This document shows positions 7,431-15,830 of a DNA stretch of 36,250 nucleotides, in pieces (within the stretch, counting starts at the first letter, position 1; the number at the start of each line of letters is the position of its first letter). The stretch covers positions 1 through 36,250 of the forward strand of contig CAVHIG010000012.1 in NCBI GenBank assembly GCA_963636105.1, given 5' to 3'. The notes beneath the pieces are model-generated. The model was not told where the DNA came from. It worked only from the letters and a program-made list of their open reading frames with translations, and made no database searches. The stretch is from CAVHIG01 sp963636105 (lineage in GTDB: Bacteria > Bacillota > Clostridia > Peptostreptococcales > Anaerovoracaceae). Made by a program: the position numbers and the translations under genes.

Positions 7431-7806
7431 CTCTCTTATCTTTTATTTGCAAAAACGTGTCTTTCCAATAGCAAGCTGTGAGATCATTTTTGAAAAATTA
7501 CTCACAGCTGATCGCACTTTTCAATGAATATGCTGGCAGCTGGCGGTTCACAGCTGGCTGTCAAATCGCAGTTGGCCTGTGATTAGCGCTTGCTTTTCGA
7601 GTTCGTAGAAAAGCTTCTTCTCGCTGACTGATAATTCCTATAATGGACCTCATTAAAATTCTTGCTTTAGTGACGAGTAAGTACAGTTCTCGTCAGAACC
7701 AAGAAAAAGCAAAGCAAGGTTATTATTGTCGCCGCTTATCATGGACGTTTTTTCGCGATTAAAGCCCGTAAATTAAGCCTTTATCAACCAAAGAAGTATG
7801 CTCTTG
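7431..7806. other. Gap between giant prepilin and PilX-like gene
   Basis: No convincing gene. It holds a 7-bp stem-loop (TGACGAG/CTCGTCA, 7671-7695), a degenerate copy of the REP-like palindrome (7592-7614, GCTTTTC/GAAAAGC), and a weak minus-strand promoter candidate (TATCAA 7782-7787 and ATTAAA 7758-7763 as read on the plus strand). A 29-codon minus-strand frame near 7742 has no ribosome binding site. Confidence 0.5.
7592..7614. repeat. Degenerate REP-like palindrome downstream of the giant prepilin
   Basis: GCTTTTC and GAAAAGC arms, 7 bp, with a 9-bp centre that no longer pairs. The right flank (TTCTTCTCGCTGACTG) resembles that of the copy at 3173-3195, supporting common descent. Confidence 0.6.
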
Positions 7807-10800
7807 TCACTGCAAAGTGGGCTTTCCTGAACTATCCACTTCTATAGTAAATAGCGTCTCGTCAGGATCTACGTCCTTGCGAACGAAGGAAAGTGTCATG
7901 TTTTTTATGGCTACTGAAGCCTGTACATATTGATAGGTTCCACCATTTTGCCATGTTCCCAAACTGTCATCAATCACGTAGTCATTCATTTTTAAAATCC
8001 AACCATTTGCCCCGTAATCAAGCGAAGAGTTTGTGAATATGTAATATCCGTAATCTCCTCCTGAAAGCGTCCCATCTGAAACATTAAGAGGATTTTCCGT
8101 GCTTTCTGTAGTCTTCTTGGTTGCAAAATCATAGGTGAAGGTTTTGTAGCTATATGTTGTACTGCTCCAAAGCCAATAACCCGTTGTAGTCGCAGTAACC
8201 CTTATCACACCTATCTTCCCTGTAGCAGTCTTACCTGTGTCCGGGGTTACGACCCCCCCACCATCTCCACCTGAGGACGATGATGAGTCTGCAGAAGGCC
8301 ATTTGCCGTCAGCGTCGAGCCAGTCACCGTAGTGTACGTATTCGTCGCTTGTGCCTGTGTACAGAGTGTCTCCGCCCGCATACGAGCCCGATTTCACCAC
8401 AGCAGGGAACGGATACTGCGACCCCTTCAGGCTTTCAGTCCAAGGATACGAATGATTTGCATCTGCGCTGCCAAAGCTTGCAAGAGCATCAGGCTTTGTC
8501 GATGTATCGCTGACGTATCCCTTAAGTGTCTCCAGAGGAAGCTTTGTTGCACTGCCGTTGGTAGGCGTCTTGCTCCCAGTCGGCACCACATAATAGCAGC
8601 CCGAGTTTTCAGGCGACACCGCATAGAAAGTATTTGTAAGTGAAGAATCCGCATATACGTAGGAATAGCAGTTCTGCACTGAGTAATCTTCTTTTACATT
8701 GGTTCCATCTATCCATGTATGTACATTTCCACCCGAAATGCCTCCTACAGTATGCGTACCGCTACCTGATTTCACATTTATGCTGACCGCACCGCCGGCA
8801 TAGCAATTTTTGAGTGTACCGGCCTTCTTACTTCCTACCAGACCGCCCACGCCTACATCATTTTTCTTCGCATTCCCAATAGTTGCAGTCACAAGCTTGC
8901 ATACGGCACTTGAATTTGTAAGCTCGCCAGTGCACATTCCGACAAGGCCACCTACCGCGACATGGTGTCCAGTTTCAGCAAAGCATTCTTTTATATTATA
9001 CTCCACCGTATATCCAGAAATGCTGCAATTCTTCACAATCGACTTAGATGAGCCTTCATCGTATATTATTCCGACAAGGCCACCTACGCCACCTGTTCCA
9101 TTTGTAGATTTACAATACGATCTTACATACGCTTCGCCATCTGTGGATACCATGTGCACATCATATATTTCCGCACCTTTTATTTCACCAAAAAGTCCTG
9201 AATACTTGAATATATTTTCTTTACCACTCAGGTCATGCACAGTGAGGCAATAATCCTTAATTTCAAAGCCGTTGCCATAGTACTTTGCCATAAACTGGAT
9301 ATAAGTGTTCCCTACAGTTCCATTCACCTCCTGTCCGATAGGCCTGTTGCGATAGGCATTATCCTCGGTCGTATCCATCAAATTGAAGGTTACACCGCAG
9401 TAGGTCGTTGTATAATTTTTAAAATCAAGATCCAGCTCCTGATGAAAGGTAAACTTTTCATTTCTTCCGCTGTTTGTCGTGTTCCAGTAGTAGTAATATC
9501 TTCCCAGTGCATTGAGCTGGCGCGCCGTGCGCACATACATATCACTCAGGTCAGTCTGACCAGCTTCGTTCTTATTTACATCCGGACCTACTACACTCCT
9601 TGCGAAATGAGGGCAATAATAATATTCATAGCTAAAAGCAGCATCAGCATTGCCTTCCTCATATCCTTGAATTTTAAGATTGTTGTAAGAATTTTTAGCT
9701 CCCGTGCGCTCCTCCTGCAGTTCAAACGGCAGCTCAAATATATAGAGTGCGCTTATGGTAAAGCTTTCGTTGCTTTTTGTCTTTACTGTCATTTTTTGCG
9801 GATGGTCTATCAGCGCAAATTCACCATCTGTGTATGTAGTGCCACTCTTCGTACCGGCCTTCATATCTACTATACCATCGTTATTTGTATCCGAAGCACA
9901 AGTGATAGTACCTGTAATGGTGCCATTCAGAGTATATGTCATTTTTTTCACATTATACATCGTAAGTATGGCATAACCATCCTCTTTCACAACATAGCCC
10001 TTTTGGTCAAGGTCATCCTGTGTAAGAAGAGTATCCAAGGTCCATGTCATGGCAGAATCTTCAGAGTCTTTCGGCCTTCCCTGACCGTAGTAGCCATATA
10101 CAACCTCTCTTGGATTGCTTGCTGAGACATATTTTTCAAAATATACCAGCGAAGTATCTATTTTCTCCTGCACCGGCCAGTCTCCATAGTGAGCATTCAA
10201 GGTAGATATAGGTTTGAAGCTGAATTCCTCTTTAAAAAGCTCTTCACTATATGGGAAGCTCAAGACTCTAATATCCTCCTGCTCCAAATTTGAGTAAAAT
10301 TCTCTCGTTATTCCGCTTTGATTCTTATTCTCATCAAATTTGTCATTATAATCACTTTGGTAGAGATATTTACAATTCGTGTAAGTACCTTTACTTGTAG
10401 TTGCCGTAAATCCGGCTGAGTTTGTTTTATTCTCTACCGAGCCATACGACACGCAATTTTTTATGCTACCACCCGTGACATAGCCCGCAAAGCCGCCGCT
10501 TATAGTCGCCTTTGTGATATCACTTGTGCTGTAGCAGTCTGCTATGCTACCGCTTGTCATTTGTCCTGCTATACCACCAGCATACTGCCCCGAGGTCGTA
10601 ACATCGCCTGAAGAATAGCACTTATTTATGCTTCCGCTTGAAATAAGTCCTACAAGGCCTCCGATGCTGCTGCCGGATGTGCTATTGACATTTATAGCCG
10701 CATAAGAAGAATCTACCGTGGCATTACCCGAGAGCCTGCCTATGAGACCGCCTACGCAGTTTCCGCCGGAGACAGTGTGATCTGCGACGCTTGTCTTCAT

Positions 10801-12435
10801 GGCAGAGCCCGTCTTTGCTACACCTTTATTATCTTTTGTCGCCAAACGCACGCCGCACATGTCTACTTTGCCGCCGTAGACATTGCCTGCGAGCGCGCCT
10901 GTATTTGCGCCGCCCGTGACTTTCGGGTCTACGATAATGATATTTTCAAGATTGCAATTTGTGTACGCCAAGAGACCGGTCCCGTTTGAGCCGGAGCTTA
11001 TTTTGAAATTTCTGATTTCATTGCCGTTACCGTTGAAGATTGCCGTGCTGGCTTTAGTATTGTTTCCAAAAATGTCAGCATTTTCTATTGGCGCAAATGC
11101 ATTCAGTGGATTCTTTCTGTCTTTATCTTCAGTCGTCGGGCACCATTCATCATACGTCGTTCCCGTGCTGTCAGCATATGTCTCAGTCCAATTATTATGA
11201 TCAAAATCAATATCTCCAGTCTGCGTAACCTTCGATATATTTTCATTGCTGGCATCAAAAATACTGCTTCTGAGGTTATTCAAATGGCGCACACGATTTA
11301 CATTTATCTCGCCTTCCTTCACATCTGTGCCATCCGCGTAGAGGCTGTTGAAAATTTTCAGATTGTCAGATGATGTCGCGTCCGTGCCTATGGTCTTGCC
11401 GAGGTAGGAGTATGCAAATTCAACCTTGGCGGTGATATTGTCGCCAGGGGTCAGTCCCTTTTTCGGGCTCGTATCCAGTCCTTGCGTGATATCCGCAAAA
11501 TGCTCTTCATCTCTCATGCTGTCGAGCAACAGATTCCATGTAACCGTGTCTCCTCCTTTTGCAGTGGAAACTTCCGGGGCTTTTCCGTTTTTCTCGATCT
11601 CGATGCTATTCCCATGCTCGTCCGTAAGCGTGAGTTTTATTGTAAGCTTATCAAGGGTTGTAGAAAACTTGAGCATGTCATCGCAGCTTATTGTGAGGTA
11701 GAGCTCCTCGCCGTTTACAACGGTAATCGACGGCTTGAAGGAGTTCGGGATGAGCGAGACACTCAGGGAGTTTCCGCTGTAATAGCCTACGCGAAAATCG
11801 CGGCGGTCATCCTTTGCCCTCGCGTCATAAAGCCATGCGTTATAGATTTCAATCATCTCATCGACCGTGTGGTCCTCGCTATAGTAAACGCTGTAGACAT
11901 CCGCGGTCTCAGGGTAGAATTCTATGATGAAATTCCCTTCCATCGCCGAAAGTGTGGGGTCTGAGATGAGGTATTTTTTGAAAATGTCGTCTTCTGATGT
12001 GATGTAGTAGAAGTCTTTCCATTTTGTATCGGTTGCGCCGGATGAGTCCGCCGGATAGTCAGGCGGAGCGGCTTTCCTTGCCTCGCCAAGCTTTCTTTTG
12101 TCCGCTGCTGCCGTCGTGGCAGTATCCAAAGCTTCGACTTTTTCCTTAAATGTGGCATACTCGCCCGATACAAAGAGATTTGTGAGTCTATCCTGTGTGG
12201 CTACATAGACTTCTTTTGCCTTTGTGTCCAGCTCAAGCATTTTGAGGTTTTCGCGCAGGCCGTTTACTAAAGGCATGGATATTGCGAGGAGTATGATTAT
12301 GATGGCGAGAGTGATGAGGACTTCCGGCAGGGTAAAACCCGCGCAGCCACGCCTTGCGGCGTCTTTATGCGCGTAATTTTTTTGTGATATCTGTGCTTTA
12401 TATGCCTGCTCAAAGTGTCTGCGCACATAGCTCAC
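7807..12435 (-). CDS. Giant modular prepilin with GLUG-type repeats, putative pilus adhesin
   Basis: A 1542-residue protein with a genuine prepilin N-terminus: leader, site G33/F34, then FTLPEVLITLAIIIILLAISMP with Glu at mature position 5. A pilin-like helical region (~38-110) is followed by large beta-rich modules. Two blocks of GLUG-type repeats (GGLVG/GGIAG, a short strand, then N/D-CYS-x-G) lie at ~480-690 and ~1075-1290, motifs known from Gram-positive surface adhesins and IgA-protease-type proteins. A Ser/Gly-rich linker (~1375-1392) leads to a ~150-residue C-terminal domain. Ordinary pilins have 130-200 residues, so this is a modular pilin; incorporation at the tip as an adhesin is inference. 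The GTG at 12435 is too close to GAGGGG, so GTG 12426 is the better start. It is the first gene of the pilus operon. Confidence 0.85.
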   Translation of the reverse strand: MSYVRRHFEQAYKAQISQKNYAHKDAARRGCAGFTLPEVLITLAIIIILLAISMPLVNGLRENLKMLELDTKAKEVYVATQDRLTNLFVSGEYATFKEKVEALDTATTAAADKRKLGEARKAAPPDYPADSSGATDTKWKDFYYITSEDDIFKKYLISDPTLSAMEGNFIIEFYPETADVYSVYYSEDHTVDEMIEIYNAWLYDARAKDDRRDFRVGYYSGNSLSVSLIPNSFKPSITVVNGEELYLTISCDDMLKFSTTLDKLTIKLTLTDEHGNSIEIEKNGKAPEVSTAKGGDTVTWNLLLDSMRDEEHFADITQGLDTSPKKGLTPGDNITAKVEFAYSYLGKTIGTDATSSDNLKIFNSLYADGTDVKEGEINVNRVRHLNNLRSSIFDASNENISKVTQTGDIDFDHNNWTETYADSTGTTYDEWCPTTEDKDRKNPLNAFAPIENADIFGNNTKASTAIFNGNGNEIRNFKISSGSNGTGLLAYTNCNLENIIIVDPKVTGGANTGALAGNVYGGKVDMCGVRLATKDNKGVAKTGSAMKTSVADHTVSGGNCVGGLIGRLSGNATVDSSYAAINVNSTSGSSIGGLVGLISSGSINKCYSSGDVTTSGQYAGGIAGQMTSGSIADCYSTSDITKATISGGFAGYVTGGSIKNCVSYGSVENKTNSAGFTATTSKGTYTNCKYLYQSDYNDKFDENKNQSGITREFYSNLEQEDIRVLSFPYSEELFKEEFSFKPISTLNAHYGDWPVQEKIDTSLVYFEKYVSASNPREVVYGYYGQGRPKDSEDSAMTWTLDTLLTQDDLDQKGYVVKEDGYAILTMYNVKKMTYTLNGTITGTITCASDTNNDGIVDMKAGTKSGTTYTDGEFALIDHPQKMTVKTKSNESFTISALYIFELPFELQEERTGAKNSYNNLKIQGYEEGNADAAFSYEYYYCPHFARSVVGPDVNKNEAGQTDLSDMYVRTARQLNALGRYYYYWNTTNSGRNEKFTFHQELDLDFKNYTTTYCGVTFNLMDTTEDNAYRNRPIGQEVNGTVGNTYIQFMAKYYGNGFEIKDYCLTVHDLSGKENIFKYSGLFGEIKGAEIYDVHMVSTDGEAYVRSYCKSTNGTGGVGGLVGIIYDEGSSKSIVKNCSISGYTVEYNIKECFAETGHHVAVGGLVGMCTGELTNSSAVCKLVTATIGNAKKNDVGVGGLVGSKKAGTLKNCYAGGAVSINVKSGSGTHTVGGISGGNVHTWIDGTNVKEDYSVQNCYSYVYADSSLTNTFYAVSPENSGCYYVVPTGSKTPTNGSATKLPLETLKGYVSDTSTKPDALASFGSADANHSYPWTESLKGSQYPFPAVVKSGSYAGGDTLYTGTSDEYVHYGDWLDADGKWPSADSSSSSGGDGGGVVTPDTGKTATGKIGVIRVTATTTGYWLWSSTTYSYKTFTYDFATKKTTESTENPLNVSDGTLSGGDYGYYIFTNSSLDYGANGWILKMNDYVIDDSLGTWQNGGTYQYVQASVAIKNMTLSFVRKDVDPDETLFTIEVDSSGKPTLQ

Positions 12436-12486
12436 CCCTCTCTGTAGTGCGTCTTTCGTATGTTATATATGTTATATTAGATTTTT

Positions 12487-12663
12487 TTATCGTTCATTTC
12501 CGAAGCTGCCCAAAGCAGCAGCCAAGTCCGCAGCTTCTTCCTGTACCTTTCCCAAAACAAGGCCTCTGACGAAGCTACAGCTGCTTCCCATGGCTTTTCC
12601 CAAACAAGCCTTCAGCCGAAAGCTTCCGGATAATATCTTTATATAAAATGGTGCGTAGAACAT
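12487..12663 (-). CDS. Possible 58-residue leader ORF upstream of the giant prepilin
   Basis: An uninterrupted 59-codon frame from ATG 12663 to TAA 12487, starting ~18 nt after the predicted transcription start. The protein has an aromatic N-terminus (MFYAPFYIKILSGSF), two related LGK segments (CLGKA, VLGKV) and an amphipathic end (EEAADLAAALGSFGNER). There is no Shine-Dalgarno site before ATG 12663; an internal ATG at 12591 has a weak GGGA. No family recognised. It may be a leader peptide, a small pilus-related protein, or chance. Confidence 0.25.
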   Translation of the reverse strand: MFYAPFYIKILSGSFRLKACLGKAMGSSCSFVRGLVLGKVQEEAADLAAALGSFGNER

Positions 12664-12687
12664 TTTTTTGTAAAATACACCAATTTG

Positions 12688-12716
12688 ATTTTAGCACTAA
12701 AACGGCGGGATTGCAA
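12688..12716 (-). promoter_or_regulatory. Sigma-A promoter of the pilus operon
   Basis: On the minus strand, TTGCAA (12716-12711), a 17-bp spacer and TAAAAT (12693-12688). Predicted start ~12681, giving a 246-nt leader. It lies just downstream of the terminator of the preceding gene, so the pilus operon begins here. Confidence 0.7.
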
Positions 12717-12739
12717 GTATTTGGAAAAAATCAAAGCAC

Positions 12740-12772
12740 AAAAAAGACAGCACCAAAAGTTTTGATGCTGCC
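12740..12772 (-). terminator. Intrinsic terminator of the YczE-CBS gene
   Basis: Minus-strand stem GGCAGCATCAAAA / TTTTGGTGCTGTC followed by six T. It begins five bases after the stop codon. Confidence 0.85.
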
Positions 12773-12777
12773 TTCCC

Positions 12778-13971
12778 TCACTTTCCGGCCGAAGGTGAAG
12801 CGCCAGCTGGTGACGCGCCCGCAGGCAGATGCTCTATCTGTCTGAATGCGTATTTTGTTATATTGCTGGCATTTATTATGCCTACCATCCTGCCTTCTTT
12901 CATGACAGGAGCCTTCTTTATGTGATTTTCTGTGAGTATCTGGCATATATGGCTCAGACTGAAATTTGCATCCACCGTTATAATGCGCTTGCGCGCGATG
13001 TCTTTTACCTTGCATTGCAGCAGTTCTCCCAGCCTGCTGTCAAAATCCATTTCAATAAGTGATGAGGGATTTACATAAAGCGGATGCTCTGAAGCCAGAA
13101 AACGAAGTATATCACCATCTGATATGAAACCGACAGGAGTATTCTCTTTGTTCAGAACCGGCACGCCGCTGATGCCCTTTTCGGTGATAATCTCAAGAAC
13201 ATCTGCCAGGCTCTCCTCTTCGTGTACGACATATACATCTTTTTTCATGATATTCGCCAGGATATCCGCTCCCGCAGCCGGCTTTACAGCCGCGGCATGA
13301 CCCAGATGAAGCTTTTTATCACGCAGCTCACCAAAGAGCCCTGTCACTACTTTCAGTTCAACTCCAACCAGCACAGCTGCCACCACCGTGCCTATGCCCA
13401 CGCTGCCCAGTGCGTGCAGCAATAGCAGACAGGTCGCCAGTGAGATAAGTACCATGCTTATGTCGAAGGCCAGCTTTACTGTAGAAAATTTTATCTTCGT
13501 AACATCTGATATCGCCAGCATCATCCCCTCACCGGCCAGCGGCACAATATCAGCCGGCACATAGAAGAATATGCCGACAGCGATAAGCGTTGTGCTCAGC
13601 AGCATCATTACAAGCTGCACCGCTATGTTTTGCGGATCAGGCAGGAAGGACATTACATAATTTGCAAACGTTGTAAAATACCCGAAGAGAACCCCCACCG
13701 GAACCTGGAGCAGGTTTTTTATCTTGAATCTGCTTCTCAGCAGAATTATCTGCATTAGCACAAGCCCTATATGGAAAATTATCGTTGCCTTTCCCATTTC
13801 TATTCCCCATACGCATGTTATCGTATAGGGAATGGAGCTTACCGGTGAAACTCCCAGATTGGATTTCACCGAAACACCTATGCCCAGTGTCATAATAAAA
13901 AGCCCGACCATATATACGATAAATCGGGCCGCCATATTGCTGCCATTTTGTTTTTCTTTTTCCTCTATCAA
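12778..13971 (-). CDS. YczE/YitT-like membrane protein fused to two CBS domains
   Basis: 397 residues. The N-terminal ~200 residues form about five to six membrane helices and match the YczE/YyaS-type family (FIMTLGIGVSVKSNLGVSPVSSIPY; later VPADIVPLAGEGMMLAIS), whose substrate is unknown. The C-terminal half carries two CBS domains, ~238-295 (VPVLNKENTPVGFISDGDILRFL) and ~322-377 (APVMKEGRMVGIINASNITKY). CBS pairs bind adenine nucleotides or SAM and often gate transporters, so nucleotide-controlled transport is plausible. The tail ends in a PAGAS repeat. The TTG start at 13971 follows AAGGGGG. It is a single gene with its own terminator. The two halves are confident; their joint function is inference. 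Confidence 0.8.
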   Translation of the reverse strand: MIEEKEKQNGSNMAARFIVYMVGLFIMTLGIGVSVKSNLGVSPVSSIPYTITCVWGIEMGKATIIFHIGLVLMQIILLRSRFKIKNLLQVPVGVLFGYFTTFANYVMSFLPDPQNIAVQLVMMLLSTTLIAVGIFFYVPADIVPLAGEGMMLAISDVTKIKFSTVKLAFDISMVLISLATCLLLLHALGSVGIGTVVAAVLVGVELKVVTGLFGELRDKKLHLGHAAAVKPAAGADILANIMKKDVYVVHEEESLADVLEIITEKGISGVPVLNKENTPVGFISDGDILRFLASEHPLYVNPSSLIEMDFDSRLGELLQCKVKDIARKRIITVDANFSLSHICQILTENHIKKAPVMKEGRMVGIINASNITKYAFRQIEHLPAGASPAGASPSAGK

Positions 13972-13989
13972 AATTTTTCCCCCTTTAAT

Positions 13990-14520
13990 TTATAATTTCG
14001 AAACCTTGAGAATTTCTCTTGTGTCGACGCGCTCCAGCTCCAAAAGCTTGAGCTTGCGGGCGATACCTCCCGCGTAACCTGTGAGGCTTCCGTTTGTCCC
14101 TATCACGCGGTGGCAAGGAATTATCAGGGATATCGGATTGTGCCCTACCGCGCCGCCTACCGCCTGTGCGGACATCCTCGGGATTCCGCGAGACTTGGCA
14201 ATTTCCGCGGCAATCTCGCCATAGCTTGTGGTCTTTCCGTAGGGAATCTTTAAAAGGATTGCCCAGACGGCTTGGCGAAACGCGGTGCCTATGGGGTGGA
14301 GCGGCGGCAGAAAATCAGGCTCCTTTCCTGTAAAATAGATGTCCAGCCAGCGCCGGGCCTCTGCCAGATGCGTCTCTGCGGAATGCGCCTCTATGGTTTT
14401 TTGTGGGAGGCCCTCGCCAAAATATTTTCCGCCCTCAAACCACAGGCCGGTCAGTCCGATTTCGTCTGCTGCCAGCAAAATAGTGCCCAGCGGCGAAGTG
14501 TAAAGCTGTGTGTATGTCAT
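13990..14520 (-). CDS. ogt: Methylated-DNA--protein-cysteine S-methyltransferase
   Basis: 176 residues. The suicide DNA-repair enzyme transfers the alkyl group from O6-alkylguanine to its own cysteine. The active-site motif PCHRVIGTNGSLTGYAGG is present, preceded by the helix-turn-helix region (IPYGKTTSYGEIA) and the Asn-hinge region (AVGGAVGHNPISLIIPCHR). The N-terminal domain (YTSPLGTILLAADEIGLTGLWF) is the usual degenerate ribonuclease-like fold. The start at ATG 14520 is chosen for the GGAG site seven bases upstream; a longer frame from 14553 lacks one. It sits upstream of the CBS-fusion gene with an 18-bp gap, so the two may be co-transcribed. Confidence 0.93.
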   Translation of the reverse strand: MTYTQLYTSPLGTILLAADEIGLTGLWFEGGKYFGEGLPQKTIEAHSAETHLAEARRWLDIYFTGKEPDFLPPLHPIGTAFRQAVWAILLKIPYGKTTSYGEIAAEIAKSRGIPRMSAQAVGGAVGHNPISLIIPCHRVIGTNGSLTGYAGGIARKLKLLELERVDTREILKVSKL

Positions 14521-14690
14521 ATGAATCTCCATTCTGCCACCTTGTGTCGGCATATATGTAAAACTCTCTTATCCGGAGAAGGAATTGGCAGCAAGAGCTT
14601 TTTATGGCGCATCGCTGTTTTGCTCCGACAAACTACCAAAAGAGCAAAATTTAGACAGCGTGGGCTAATTCTTAGTGTGAAAATGCCAAG

Positions 14691-15233
14691 TCATACAAAT
14701 TCATATCTTACTACCTGGCAATTTTTTACACCAAATTCTGCAAATTCCTCATTTGTCATATCGTAAAAATAAGACTGCACCATACGCGCGATGCCATTGT
14801 GTGCTACCAGAATATATGTCTTCCGCTCTGACTCCTGCTTGATTTCGTCCAGCAGATTGTAGATGCGCTGTGCAAGATGCAGCATGGATTCTCCGCCATC
14901 ATAGCGGCACGCGCAAGCTTCCTTTGCTTTCCTGAAAGCCTCGCCATCTCTCGGCGTGGATTCCCATTTTCCGAAATTCTGCTCCATCAGCCGCATTTCT
15001 ACCCTGCATGGAATTCCTGTCATTTCTGAAATGATTTTTGCAGTATCTGCAGCGCGGCTAAGTGGTGAATAAAAAATTTCGTCAGCCTTGATGCCGCTTT
15101 CCAGGATATTTTTCCCGGTCTCTGCGGCCTGCTGCCTGCCATATTCTGTAAGCGGGCTTTCTGTCGCCCCGCATATCTTATTTTCCACATTCCACACGGT
15201 CTGGCCGTGTCTCACAAAGTAAAAATGTCCCAT
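14691..15233 (-). CDS. Histidine phosphatase family protein (phosphoglycerate mutase-like)
   Basis: A 180-residue cytoplasmic enzyme of the histidine-phosphatase superfamily. The RHGQTVWN motif (8-15) supplies the phospho-accepting His; the second catalytic His lies in VAHNGIARMVQSY (~140), and the conserved acidic residue in MEQNFGKWE (~84). Arg57 in FYSPLSRAADTA fits the phosphate pocket. The substrate cannot be assigned: members act on phosphoglycerate, adenosylcobalamin phosphate, sugar phosphates and others. Its ATG follows AGAAAGG. An 8-bp TTTTGCTC/GAGCAAAA stem-loop (14618-14649) downstream may end the transcript, although no T-run follows. Confidence 0.88.
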   Translation of the reverse strand: MGHFYFVRHGQTVWNVENKICGATESPLTEYGRQQAAETGKNILESGIKADEIFYSPLSRAADTAKIISEMTGIPCRVEMRLMEQNFGKWESTPRDGEAFRKAKEACACRYDGGESMLHLAQRIYNLLDEIKQESERKTYILVAHNGIARMVQSYFYDMTNEEFAEFGVKNCQVVRYEFV

Positions 15234-15436
15234 AATTTTATGTGCCTTTCTCTGTTATTTAAGCAGTTTTTCATCGAGATTTGCTAATTTTATTTTTTTA
15301 CATTATTTATAATTAAATTATGCAATTTCCAATTTTTCAGAAGTCGCCCTTCATCCCCTGGTTGACCATCAGAGGTACTTAAGAGCAATTTACACACAAA
15401 TTAGGACTTGACTAGCAGCCGATCCAAGCCCCACAT

Positions 15437-15490
15437 AAAAGCGCCGCACTTCGTATCTCCTAAAGGCCTAATGATACGAAATCCGGCGCT
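15437..15490 (-). terminator. Terminator of the ABC/heavy-metal-protein operon
   Basis: An 18-bp nearly perfect stem (AGCGCCGGATTTCGTATC against GATACGAAGTGCGGCGCT) with a 15-nt loop and TTTT on the minus strand. The rest of the 15234-15508 gap is AT-rich and holds no gene I can see. Confidence 0.8.
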
Positions 15491-15508
15491 GTTTTAGCGT
15501 CCTCACTC

Positions 15509-15766
15509 TTATTTAAACAGCCCAAAAAGTCCCTTCTTTTCCTTTTGCTCCTTTACCTCCATGCCTTGAAATTCATAGCCGGTCTGGTCTATAACCTTCT
15601 TCAGGGCGGCCTCATCCGGCGCTTCCTTTGCGATTATGACAGTCTCGCCCTTTGAATGCGAGGAGCTGACCTTCTCCACTTTAAAGTTCTGCCTGATGGC
15701 GTCGTTCATATGGGATTCGCACATCCCGCACATCATTCCGTCGATTTTTACAGTAATTTCTTTCAT
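15509..15766 (-). CDS. Heavy-metal-associated (CopZ-like) domain protein
   Basis: An 85-residue ferredoxin-like HMA domain. The metal-binding loop reads GMMCGMCESH (M-x-C-x2-C), as in CopZ-type copper chaperones. Secondary structure and length fit a single HMA domain (1-70), followed by a Lys/Glu linker and a C-terminal KKGLFGLFK tail that may touch the membrane. The GGGAGG site is clear. It lies 64 bp downstream of an FtsX-type permease gene and shares its terminator, so it may be co-expressed with that ABC exporter. No copper ATPase is in the window. Copper is the likely metal by family, not shown. Confidence 0.87.
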   Translation of the reverse strand: MKEITVKIDGMMCGMCESHMNDAIRQNFKVEKVSSSHSKGETVIIAKEAPDEAALKKVIDQTGYEFQGMEVKEQKEKKGLFGLFK

Positions 15767-15830
15767 TTCTTTTTCCTCCCATTTAAGCTACAGCCAGCCA
15801 AGTCCAGTCCGGCCTGGGTTCTGGCCAGCC

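Noticed and set aside
7651..7742. 29-codon minus-strand frame after the giant prepilin
   Set aside because: No Shine-Dalgarno site, overlaps a stem-loop, too short to support.
9235..10125. Plus-strand 296-codon frame inside the giant prepilin gene
   Set aside because: Antisense to a coherent 1542-residue protein; no family resemblance or ribosome site.
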